Assembly (NCBI GenBank): GCA_013361015.1
Contig: JABWAN010000191.1
Span: 1 to 8,155, forward strand
Length of the DNA: 8,155 nucleotides
Direction: 5' to 3'
Source of the DNA: Candidatus Zhuqueibacterota bacterium
GTDB lineage: Bacteria > Zhuqueibacterota > Zhuqueibacteria > Zhuqueibacterales > Zhuqueibacteraceae
The stretch's first letter is position 1, and each line of letters starts with the position of its first letter. The notes beneath the pieces are model-generated. The model ran no database searches and was not told where the DNA came from. It was given only the letters and a program-made list of their open reading frames with translations. Positions 1 to 6,068 of this stretch are shown one piece after another. The translations under genes were made by a program, and so were the position numbers.

Positions 1-422
1 ACGCCGGAGGTGTCCTTGTCAAGGCGGTGTACGATGCCGGGCCGGGCTTCATCGAGCAGTGAGACATTTTTGAAATGATGCAGCAGCGCGTTCGCCAATG
101 TGCCGGTGCGATGGCCATAAGCCGGATGCACGACCATGCCCGCGGGTTTATCCACGACCACGAGGTATTCATCTTCATAAATAATTTGCAGCGGAAAATC
201 TTGGGGAATGAGTTCCGAGGGCGGCTTGGGCGGAATGTCGATTCGAATAACCTCGCCGGGCATTATGGTATGGCTGGCTTTGGTTTTTTCGCCGTTGATG
301 GTAATCGTGCCGGCTTTGATGAGCAGTTGCAGTTGTGCGCGGGAGAGGTTCGCAATATGGTCGGCGAGGAATTTATCCAGCCGCATTTTGCCTTGCTGAG
401 GAGGGATGGTGATAGTTTGCAA
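1..422 (-). CDS. rluD: RluD-type 23S rRNA pseudouridine synthase, C-terminus cut by window edge
   Basis: This gene encodes a pseudouridine synthase of the RluA/RluC/RluD family, which isomerises specific uridines in 23S rRNA (helix 69 for RluD itself). About 140 codons are visible and the rest lies beyond base 1. An S4 RNA-binding domain spans about residues 14-65 (RLDKFLADHI, then LSRAQLQLLIKAGTITING). The catalytic domain opens with DKPAGMVVHPA (91-101) and reaches the signature HRLDKDTSG (132-140); Asp135 in HRLD is the expected catalytic residue. The start is uncertain. TTG at 422 includes the family's usual first strand (ITIP) ahead of RLDKFL. ATG at 386 would begin at MRLDKFL and lose that strand, and GTG at 458 gives a longer form. 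None has a strong ribosome binding site. The RluA-family call is firm. RluD rather than a paralogue rests on the S4 domain and on lspA next door, so it is less sure. Confidence 0.88.
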   Translation of the reverse strand, partial: MQTITIPPQQGKMRLDKFLADHIANLSRAQLQLLIKAGTITINGEKTKASHTIMPGEVIRIDIPPKPPSELIPQDFPLQIIYEDEYLVVVDKPAGMVVHPAYGHRTGTLANALLHHFKNVSLLDEARPGIVHRLDKDTSG

Positions 423-463
423 GCGGGAGGAAAGGTTGGTTGAAGTTATGCTTCCCACTATTA

Positions 464-536
464 GACAGTAATTCCGGAGGAATCTTTTGAAACAAAGCCA
501 CTGCAGTTTGACTGAAAAAGATTCCTCCGAAATGAC
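464..536. repeat. Palindromic intergenic repeat 1 (GTCATT-ended, MITE/REP-like)
   Basis: The arms at 471-488 (ATTCCGGAGGAATCTTTT) and 516-533 are inverted copies that match at 17 of 18 positions. They enclose about 27 bases centred on the perfect palindrome ACTGCAGT (500-507). Read on the minus strand, the unit begins GTCATTTCGGAGGAATC; the other end is GACAGTAATTCCGGAGG. It fills most of the lspA-rluD spacer. Neither side of the stem is followed by a T-run, so it does not look like a simple intrinsic terminator, although it would fold strongly in an lspA-rluD transcript. Its first 16 bases match those of the element at 4940-5031 at 13 positions, which suggests one dispersed family. No internal ORF is seen, so any movement would need a transposase supplied elsewhere. 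Confidence 0.8.
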
Positions 537-561
537 GCCTGAAAAGGATTTTACTTATGTT

Positions 562-1146
562 TCACGCCCTCGGTGTGCGGTCGCGCACTTCGCGCCAATT
601 GTCGCTTTCGTCGCTCGGTGCGGGTTTATTTTGAGGAAAGGACGGAGTTTCGGTCGTGGCTTCCGCGGGTTTGGGTTCACGCTCGAAGAGCACGAAGAAG
701 ACAAGCATGAGCATGCCGACGGTGACGGCACTATCTGCAACATTGAATACCGGCCAGCGCGTTTGGCCGAGACCGACGTCGATGAAGTCGATGACTTGGC
801 CGTAGGCGTAGCGGTCGATAAGATTGCCGATCGCGCCGCCGAAAATGAGCGCTAGCGAAAAACGCGATAGGAAACGCTCATGCCGAATGCGATACAGGTA
901 GAAAAGAATGACGGCCGTGGCCAGCGTCGCAAAAATTGTAAAAAAATATTTGCCGCCGATGCGAATGCCGAACGCCATGCCGGGATTTTCGATATAAGTA
1001 AAACGCAGAAGATCGCCGAGCACTTCCATGGATTCGCCCAGAAAAAAACGATCTTTCACGCGCAACTTGGTAAGTTGATCAAGGCCGACGATGAGCGCAG
1101 AGATCGACAACACACCCATGCCTTGCAGCAAATTCACTAAGGCCAT
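562..1146 (-). CDS. lspA: Lipoprotein signal peptidase (signal peptidase II, LspA)
   Basis: LspA is the inner-membrane aspartyl protease that removes signal peptides from diacylglyceryl-modified prolipoproteins. The product is 194 aa from the ATG at 1146. Conserved blocks appear in order: DQLTK (23-27), ENPGMAFG (53-60), GGAIGNLIDR (103-112), VIDF with catalytic Asp120, and FNVAD with catalytic Asp138. Four hydrophobic segments are visible, near 11-22, 67-85, 97-110 and 138-154. After residue 154 comes a hydrophilic tail of about 40 residues rich in Pro, Glu and Thr, longer than in the usual LspA of about 160 aa. The reading frame stays open to a GTG at 1161, but that codon lies inside the AAGGTGG ribosome binding site, so translation should begin at ATG 1146 or at the adjoining GTG 1149. 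The gene lies 53-68 bases after the TraR/DksA gene and upstream of rluD, a common arrangement. Confidence 0.96.
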   Translation of the reverse strand: MALVNLLQGMGVLSISALIVGLDQLTKLRVKDRFFLGESMEVLGDLLRFTYIENPGMAFGIRIGGKYFFTIFATLATAVILFYLYRIRHERFLSRFSLALIFGGAIGNLIDRYAYGQVIDFIDVGLGQTRWPVFNVADSAVTVGMLMLVFFVLFEREPKPAEATTETPSFPQNKPAPSDESDNWREVRDRTPRA

Positions 1147-1157
1147 CACAGCAATTT

Positions 1158-1165
1158 CCACCTTT
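1158..1165 (-). promoter_or_regulatory. lspA ribosome binding site (AAAGGTGG) that decides the start
   Basis: The minus strand reads AAAGGTGG here, 8 bases before GTG 1149 and 11 before ATG 1146. Because it contains the GTG at 1161, that upstream in-frame codon is unlikely to be the start. Confidence 0.6.
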
Positions 1166-1167
1166 CC

Positions 1168-1210
1168 AAAAAAAACTTGCGCAGTATTTACGGCCTACGC
1201 AGCACTGCGT
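1168..1210 (-). terminator. Terminator- or attenuator-like structure between TraR/DksA gene and lspA
   Basis: Just after the TraR/DksA stop codon the minus strand carries a 14-base dyad ACGCAG-TG-CTGCGT (1210-1197). Further on is ACTGCG (1185-1180), followed four bases later by a run of eight T (1175-1168). The segment CGCAGT (1209-1204) can pair either within the compact dyad or with the downstream ACTGCG, which would place a stem close to the T8 run. It could reduce readthrough into lspA, whose ribosome binding site follows at once. The stems are short (6 bp), so strong termination is not certain. Confidence 0.4.
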
Positions 1211-1214
1211 CCGT

Positions 1215-1598
1215 TCAGTATTGCATCACGCCGTTTTCTTCTTTCATTTTGCAATTGATGCAGAGGCGCGCATGCGGCACTGCTTCCAAGCGGTCGGCGC
1301 TGATGTATTGGTTGCATTCATGGCACATGCCATAAGAGCCGTCTTCAATACGTTCCAGCGCTTGGTCGATGTGATAGAGCAACCGGCCTTCGCGTGTGGC
1401 AAAATAGTAGGCCTTTTCGCGCTCCATGTTGTCCGTACCTTGATCGGCCATATGAAACGTATACGCGGAGTTATCGCCGGAGGCGTCTTTGATTGTGGAA
1501 GAATTCTCGCCGTTTTTGAATTCATCCAAATCCTTCAACAATTCGGCGCGTTTCGACATCAACAAGGTTTTGTAATGTTGCAGATGCTGCGCTTGCAT
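1215..1598 (-). CDS. TraR/DksA-type zinc-finger transcription factor
   Basis: This is a 127-aa protein of the TraR/DksA family, whose members enter the RNA polymerase secondary channel and alter initiation, often together with ppGpp. The N-terminal half is helical and charged (about 4-30), followed by a loop rich in Asp and Asn (DNSAYTFHMADQGTDN, 42-57) where DksA carries its acidic coiled-coil tip; Asp52 and Asp56 are candidate tip residues. A second helix covers about 58-86. The C-terminus holds a four-cysteine zinc finger of the CxxC-x17-CxxC form: Cys92/Cys95 in CHEC and Cys113/Cys116 in CINC. The start at ATG 1598 is set by a strong AGGAGG six bases upstream. It is shorter than E. coli DksA (151 aa) and typical of the short form found beside lspA and ileS in many bacteria. 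Whether it answers to ppGpp cannot be read from the sequence. Confidence 0.92.
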   Translation of the reverse strand: MQAQHLQHYKTLLMSKRAELLKDLDEFKNGENSSTIKDASGDNSAYTFHMADQGTDNMEREKAYYFATREGRLLYHIDQALERIEDGSYGMCHECNQYISADRLEAVPHARLCINCKMKEENGVMQY

Positions 1599-1604
1599 AA
1601 GCGC

Positions 1605-1610
1605 CCTCCT
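1605..1610 (-). promoter_or_regulatory. Strong ribosome binding site of the TraR/DksA gene
   Basis: A perfect AGGAGG on the minus strand lies six bases before ATG 1598. It fixes the start and shows that the host uses canonical Shine-Dalgarno initiation. Confidence 0.85.
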
Positions 1611-1715
1611 GTGATTTTAGTTTCCGGACGTAAGTTGCTTGACCCGACTTCGGCCAGAAAGCAGAACGGATACTCCCTCCGCTCCGAGGCTAATTTATAA
1701 GTTCAATGATCAACT

Positions 1716-4700
1716 TCAAGCCGAAACTCGAGCGACACTGATGACGGCTTTCTCGCTGCCAACCTGCCATTCTTCTTTGTGAGGGAGATGGCCATTGGCG
1801 GTTTCGAGCGCCTGTACCTCGTGCGCTAGCGTTTCATCCGCTATGTAAGCAGCCATTTTTTGCAGCGCGTCGCGCAGTGTTTGCGAGCCTTCATAACGAA
1901 TACGAATGCGGTCCACTACTTCGAACCCCGCGTTCTTACGCATATTTTGTACGCGATTGACGAACTCGCGCGCCAGGCCTTCCGCCAGCAAGTCTTCGTC
2001 GAGTTTCGTATCGAGCGCGACCGTAAGGCCGAAATCCGTGGCAACGGCCAGGCCCTCGGCTTGTTGCTCGAGCACGCGCACATCATCAATGGAAAGCACA
2101 ACCGGCTCGCCCTCCACCATCGTTTGCAACGTGCCGTGCGCAGCCAGCGCGCGCACGTATAACGGCGCAAGGCTGCGAAGCGCTGCGGCCACGGCGTTCG
2201 CGCGTTTGCCGAATTTCGGACCGAGCGCTTTGAAGATCGGCTCGGCGCGCGAAACGGTTAAGGCCTCGGCATTATCGACAAATTCAATCTGCTTGACGTT
2301 CAACTCATCTTGAATGAGATTTGATCCCGCCGCAATGGCCGCGCGTTTCATTTCATCCGCCGTCACCACGAGGAGGCGGCGCAGCGGCTGCCGAACTTTG
2401 AGCGCTTGCGCATTGCGCAACGAGCGGCCGACGAGCACGACCTCGCGCACGGCTTTCATTTGCGCTTCCAAATCCGGTTGGCGGAATTGATAGTCCGGAT
2501 GCGCAGCCGAGGGAAAATGCGCGAGATGAACGCTTTCTTCCGTGCGCTCCGTCTGCGCGCGCAAGCGGCGGTAGATCGCCTCCGGCAGGAATGGCGCAAT
2601 CGGCGCAACGAGCTTGCAAACCGTGTTGAGCGCTTCATAGAGGGTTTGAAACGCGGCTTGCTTGTCTTCGCCGAGACCGGATTTCCAAAAACGGCGCCGG
2701 CAACGACGCACGTACCAATTCGAGAGATCATTAACCACGAACTCTGCAATGACGCGGCCGCCGCGGGTCACGTCATATTCCGCATAATTTTCTTCCACAC
2801 GCGCGACCACGCTGTTTAGGGTCGAGATCAACCAACGGTCGATCTCCGGGCGCTGGGCCATCGCCAGCGGCTGTTGCGGATAAACAAAGCGGTCGATGTT
2901 GGCATACATCGCAAAGAACGAGTAGGTATTCAGCAACGTACCGAAAAAGCCGCTCACGACTTCTTCGACACCTTTCACATCGAAACGCGTGGCTTGCCAC
3001 GGCGGGCTTGCGGTCATCATATACCAACGCGTGGCATCCGCGCCGTGTTTCGACATGACCTCGAAAGGATCAACGACGTTGCCTTTGGACTTCGACATTT
3101 TCTGGCCGTCTTTGTCGAGAATGTGGCCGAGCACGACACAGCTTTTGTAGCACGGCTTATCGAACGCGATCGTCGCAATCGCGAAGAGTGTGTAGAACCA
3201 TCCGCGCGTTTGATCAACCGCCTCGCTGATATAATCCGCGGGAAAGCTGCGCTCGAAAATTTCCTTGTTCTCGAACGGATAATGCCATTGCGCCACGGGC
3301 ATTGCGCCGCTGTCGAACCACACGTCAATCACCTCGGGGGTGCGGCGCATCGGCTTGCCGGTTTTCGGATGGCGCAATGCAATGTCATCAACAAACGGGC
3401 GATGCAAATCCAATTTGCTGAGATCACGACCTGCAAGCTGCGAAAGCTCTTGCACCGAACCGACGCAATGACCATTGCCTTCTTCATCCAACCAAATCGG
3501 CAAAGGCGTGCCCCAAAAGCGCTCGCGCGAGAGCGCCCAGTCGACGTTGTTCGCAAGCCATTCGCCAAAGCGCCCGCTGCCCACTTCGGCAGGGTGCCAC
3601 GTGATTTGCTTGTTCAATTCCACAAAACGCTCTTTGAACTGCGTGGTGCGAATGTACCACGTCTCTTTCGCGTAGTAGATAAGCGGCGAACCGTCACGCC
3701 AGCAATGCGGGTAGCTATGCGTGTAGCGCTCGGACTTATAAAGCCGCCCGTTTGCTTTAAGCATTGCCGTGATGTCGGGATCGGCATCTTTGAAGAAAAC
3801 ACCGGCCCACGGCGTCACTTCGCTCGTGAAGCGGCCGCTTTTGTCAATGGGTTGAAAGAAGGGGAGATCGTGCTGCCTTCCCATTTTATAATCATCTTCA
3901 CCGAACGCCGGCGCCATGTGCACGATGCCGCTGCCGTCTTCGGTGGTCACGAAATCCGCGAGCAGCGTGTAATACGCGCGCTTGGGCGAAGTGAGAAACG
4001 TGAAGAGCGGCTCGTATTCGAGATTTGCATATGCGCTGCCGGGCTTCTTCTCTAAAATTTCATACTCGCCTTCGAGCGCCGGCAAACGCGGCTCCGCAAG
4101 AATGAGCTTCTCGTCGTTGTGCGCGACTTTGACATATGTGACTTCGGGATGCAAGGCAAGCGCGACGTTTGAGATTAACGTCCACGGCGTGGTCGTCCAT
4201 ACGAGAAACGAAGTATCGGGCACGCTCTTCAAACGCATCTTCACGAAGACGGAGGGATCTTCGAGATCTTTATAGCCCAACGAGATTTCATGGCTGGAGA
4301 GCGGAGTTTCGCAGCGCGTGCAATAGGGCACGATCTTGTGGCCGCGATAGATGAGGTTGCGATCCCACATTTGTTTGAGCAACCACCACACGCTTTCGAT
4401 GTAGGAATTTTCGTAAGTGACGTAAGGATGATCGAGATCGACCCAATAGCCCATACGCTCGGTCATTTCATCCCAAAGCTGCTTGTATTTCCACACGCTT
4501 TCACGGCACACGGCATTGAACTTGTCGATGCCGTATGCAAGGATTTGATCCTTCTTCGTGAACTTGAGTTGCTTTTCGACTTCGATCTCGACGGGCAAGC
4601 CGTGCGTGTCCCATCCGGCCTTGCGTTCGACGCGATAACCTTGCATGGTTTTGAGGCGGCACCCAAAATCTTTCATGGTGCGCGCGATCACGTGATGAAT

Positions 4701-4865
4701 GCCGGGCTTGCCGTTCGCCGTGGGCGGGCCTTCGAAAAAGATGAACGGTTTATCTGCGGGACGGGAGGAAATGCTTTTTTGAAAAATGTCGGCGCTTTTC
4801 CAAAAGGCCAACACTTCGTGCTCGAGAGCGGGAAGGTTTAACTCTTGTGGGAATGGGTCATACAT
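1716..4865 (-). CDS. ileS: Isoleucyl-tRNA synthetase, type 2 (eukaryote-like) with GxHH motif
   Basis: This cytoplasmic enzyme charges tRNA-Ile with isoleucine using ATP and hydrolyses mischarged valine. The product is 1049 aa. The class I catalytic core shows the HIGH-equivalent PGIHH (Gly55-Ile56-His57-His58), GWDTHGLPVE (84-93), SRERFWGTPLP (447-457), DVWFDSG (514-520), EAVDQTRGWF (548-557) and KMSKSKGN (589-596). The CP1 editing domain, about 200-390, contains WTTTPWT (223-229) and HMAPAFGEDD (316-325). The anticodon-binding region follows (about 670-800), then a long C-terminal region with LDEDLLAEGLAREFVNRVQN (955-974). No C-terminal zinc-binding cysteine cluster is seen; this, the length and the GxHH motif place it in IleRS type 2. 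The ATG at 4865 gives the usual MYDPFPQELN opening, though no strong ribosome binding site precedes it. The 117-base spacer to the TraR/DksA gene shows no clear promoter. Confidence 0.98.
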   Translation of the reverse strand: MYDPFPQELNLPALEHEVLAFWKSADIFQKSISSRPADKPFIFFEGPPTANGKPGIHHVIARTMKDFGCRLKTMQGYRVERKAGWDTHGLPVEIEVEKQLKFTKKDQILAYGIDKFNAVCRESVWKYKQLWDEMTERMGYWVDLDHPYVTYENSYIESVWWLLKQMWDRNLIYRGHKIVPYCTRCETPLSSHEISLGYKDLEDPSVFVKMRLKSVPDTSFLVWTTTPWTLISNVALALHPEVTYVKVAHNDEKLILAEPRLPALEGEYEILEKKPGSAYANLEYEPLFTFLTSPKRAYYTLLADFVTTEDGSGIVHMAPAFGEDDYKMGRQHDLPFFQPIDKSGRFTSEVTPWAGVFFKDADPDITAMLKANGRLYKSERYTHSYPHCWRDGSPLIYYAKETWYIRTTQFKERFVELNKQITWHPAEVGSGRFGEWLANNVDWALSRERFWGTPLPIWLDEEGNGHCVGSVQELSQLAGRDLSKLDLHRPFVDDIALRHPKTGKPMRRTPEVIDVWFDSGAMPVAQWHYPFENKEIFERSFPADYISEAVDQTRGWFYTLFAIATIAFDKPCYKSCVVLGHILDKDGQKMSKSKGNVVDPFEVMSKHGADATRWYMMTASPPWQATRFDVKGVEEVVSGFFGTLLNTYSFFAMYANIDRFVYPQQPLAMAQRPEIDRWLISTLNSVVARVEENYAEYDVTRGGRVIAEFVVNDLSNWYVRRCRRRFWKSGLGEDKQAAFQTLYEALNTVCKLVAPIAPFLPEAIYRRLRAQTERTEESVHLAHFPSAAHPDYQFRQPDLEAQMKAVREVVLVGRSLRNAQALKVRQPLRRLLVVTADEMKRAAIAAGSNLIQDELNVKQIEFVDNAEALTVSRAEPIFKALGPKFGKRANAVAAALRSLAPLYVRALAAHGTLQTMVEGEPVVLSIDDVRVLEQQAEGLAVATDFGLTVALDTKLDEDLLAEGLAREFVNRVQNMRKNAGFEVVDRIRIRYEGSQTLRDALQKMAAYIADETLAHEVQALETANGHLPHKEEWQVGSEKAVISVARVSA

Positions 4866-4870
4866 CGAGA

Positions 4871-4911
4871 GGTGCCTGGTTGCTGGTTTGCTGGATGCTC
4901 GTTGCTGTTAC
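4871..4911. repeat. Degenerate short repeat with CCAGCAA core upstream of ileS
   Basis: On the minus strand, just ahead of ileS, there are four near-copies of an ACCAGCAA-like word: CAGCAACG, then ATCCAGCA, AACCAGCA and ACCAGG. The pattern is imperfect and non-coding. It ends about 6 bases before the ileS ATG, so it lies in the probable 5' leader where a ribosome binding site would be expected. Its role is unknown; slippage of a simple repeat is the plainest origin. Confidence 0.5.
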
Positions 4912-4939
4912 GAGTTAGTTGGTAACGCTTACCTCCAAG

Positions 4940-5031
4940 TTGTCATTTTGGAAGAAAGTTCCCACTTGCTTGAGGCACATCTTGTTTGAGAGAGGTCGCA
5001 AGCACGAGGGGAAGTTCTTACAGAATGACAA
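4940..5031. repeat. Palindromic intergenic repeat 2 (TTGTCATT-ended, MITE/REP-like)
   Basis: This 92-base imperfect palindrome sits in the 220-base spacer between the PNP gene and ileS. The left end TTGTCATTTTGGAAGAA (4940-4956) matches the inverted right end TTGTCATTCTGTAAGAA at 15 of 17 positions. The arms continue with a one-base offset through TTCCC and CTTGCTTG/GTGCTTGCG, leaving a short central loop. It has no ORF. Its end resembles that of the repeat at 464-536. The remainder of the spacer (5032-5085) contains a weak dyad, AACTTGTTGAACAGTT, followed by CTTTTT on the minus strand, which might act as a poor terminator after the PNP gene; nothing else was recognised there. Confidence 0.75.
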
Positions 5032-5085
5032 ACAAAGAAGGATATTGTCACGCAAAAAGAACTGTTCAACAAGTTAATGAAAACT

Positions 5086-5907
5086 CTACAACCTTTCAAT
5101 GACTCGCTTCATCACCAAAGTCAAGTTCGGCTCCGCTTCGCCGGCAATTTTGATGATCTTGGCGATGTCCACGGGTTCGAGCGCGTCGGGGAAGCAGTTG
5201 TCCGTAATCACGGACAGGCCGAGCACGCGCATGCTGCTGTGCACGGCGACGATGACTTCGGGGACGGTGCTCATGCCCACCACGTCTGCCCCAATCGCGC
5301 GCAGGAAGCGATACTCCGCGCGCGTTTCGAGATTCGGTCCGGAGACGGCGACATATACACCTTTTTGCAAGCGGATCTTTTCTTCCAATGCGATCTGCTC
5401 TGCAAGCGCGATGAGCGCGCGAGTGTACGGCTCCGACATATCCGGAAAGCGCGGGCCAAGTTCCTCGTCATTCGGGCCGATGAGCGGATTGTCGCCGAGC
5501 AGATTAATGTGATCGGTCATGATCATGATATCGCCCGCGGTGAAAAGCGGATTCATGCCGCCGCACGCATTAGAGACGAGCAGCGTATCGCAGCCCATGG
5601 CTTTCATTACGCGCACGGGAAAGGTAATCTGCTGCATCGAATACCCTTCGTAGTAATGAAAGCGGCCTTGCATGACCATTACTTGCTTGTTGCCTAACGT
5701 GCCCAAGAGCAAGCGGCCGGCGTGGCTTTCAACTGTGGAGAGTGGAAAGTGCGGCAACTCGGAATAAGGAATGGTGGCTTCGGTGGTAAGCTCTTTGGTA
5801 AGTGCGCCCAAGCCGGTGCCGAGAATGATGCCGATTCGGGGTTGGGTTTTGGAACGTTGGCGAATCACCGCCGCCGCTTCTGCAATTTGCTGCCGCAAGG
5901 TGCTCAT
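5086..5907 (-). CDS. punA: Purine nucleoside phosphorylase, trimeric type
   Basis: This enzyme performs reversible phosphorolysis of purine (deoxy)nucleosides to base and (deoxy)ribose-1-phosphate in the cytoplasmic salvage pathway. At 273 aa it matches the trimeric, mammalian-like class rather than hexameric DeoD. Visible motifs are the phosphate loop ILGTGLG (28-34), STVESHAGRL (57-66), QGRFHYYEGY (80-89, with the expected Arg82 and His84), SNACGGMN (112-119), GPNLETRAE (190-198, with Glu194 at the base-binding Glu position) and GMSTVPEV (211-218). The segment VITDNC (233-238) has Asp236 where the human enzyme has Asn243, which may broaden base choice. The start at ATG 5907 is preceded by GAGGA at a rather long spacing of 12 bases. 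It lies upstream of ileS in the same direction, but the 220-base spacer with its repeat suggests they may be transcribed separately. The class is sure; guanosine/inosine preference is inferred. Confidence 0.95.
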   Translation of the reverse strand: MSTLRQQIAEAAAVIRQRSKTQPRIGIILGTGLGALTKELTTEATIPYSELPHFPLSTVESHAGRLLLGTLGNKQVMVMQGRFHYYEGYSMQQITFPVRVMKAMGCDTLLVSNACGGMNPLFTAGDIMIMTDHINLLGDNPLIGPNDEELGPRFPDMSEPYTRALIALAEQIALEEKIRLQKGVYVAVSGPNLETRAEYRFLRAIGADVVGMSTVPEVIVAVHSSMRVLGLSVITDNCFPDALEPVDIAKIIKIAGEAEPNLTLVMKRVIERL

Positions 5908-5951
5908 GCGATATGCTCGTCCTCTCTCTCCAAGTGATGTGCTCTGATTTT

Positions 5952-5975
5952 GGTGCCACTCTCATGAGTGTTACC
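5952..5975. promoter_or_regulatory. 24-base dyad in the PNP gene leader, possible operator or hairpin
   Basis: The arms GGT..CACTC and GAGTG..ACC are symmetric around the four central bases, with a two-base mismatch on each side (GC/TT on the plus strand). The centre lies about 56 bases before the PNP start codon. The size and symmetry suit a repressor site, or a small RNA hairpin in the leader. No known operator or riboswitch consensus was recognised. Confidence 0.35.
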
Positions 5976-5993
5976 GGGTTGAGGTGGGACCAT

Positions 5994-6068
5994 GCCCGGG
6001 CAAAACGTTCAAAACGCAGGTACGCATCGTCTTGCCCGGCGTAGTCTGCTTTCAGGTCAATTGCCCGG
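5994..6068 (-). promoter_or_regulatory. Alternative-pairing repeats CCGGGCAA / TTGCCCGG ahead of the PNP gene
   Basis: On the minus strand CCGGGCAA occurs twice (6068-6061, overlapping the end of the preceding gene, and 6039-6032), followed by a single complementary TTGCCCGG (6003-5996). The last copy can pair with either of the first two: the nearer pair gives a stem of about 9 bp with a 28-base loop. The complement also contains the self-palindrome GCCCGGGC (6001-5994). No T-run follows, so a terminator is unlikely; a folded leader or processing site between the two genes is possible. Confidence 0.35.

Noticed and set aside
464..536. The lspA-rluD palindrome as an intrinsic terminator
   Set aside because: The stem is strong, but no T-run follows the 3' arm on either strand, and rluD lies directly downstream without another visible promoter.
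1221..1700. A 159-codon plus-strand frame over the TraR/DksA gene
   Set aside because: It is antisense to a gene with a perfect ribosome binding site and an intact zinc finger. Its product shows no family features.
2874..4055. A 393-codon open frame on the plus strand opposite ileS
   Set aside because: It lies wholly antisense to the well-conserved ileS coding sequence, its product is rich in Arg, His and Ala with no recognisable motif, and it is expected as a shadow of codon bias.
4290..4841. A 183-codon plus-strand frame over the 5' part of ileS
   Set aside because: It is a reverse-frame shadow of the conserved IleRS N-terminus and has no ribosome binding site or motif of its own.
4866..5085. 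A T-box leader controlling ileS
   Set aside because: No T-box consensus and no specifier or terminator arrangement was found. The spacer is explained by repeats.
5077..5697. A 206-codon plus-strand frame over the PNP gene
   Set aside because: It is antisense to a clear PNP with all family motifs. The His/Arg/Asp-rich product looks like a reverse-frame shadow.
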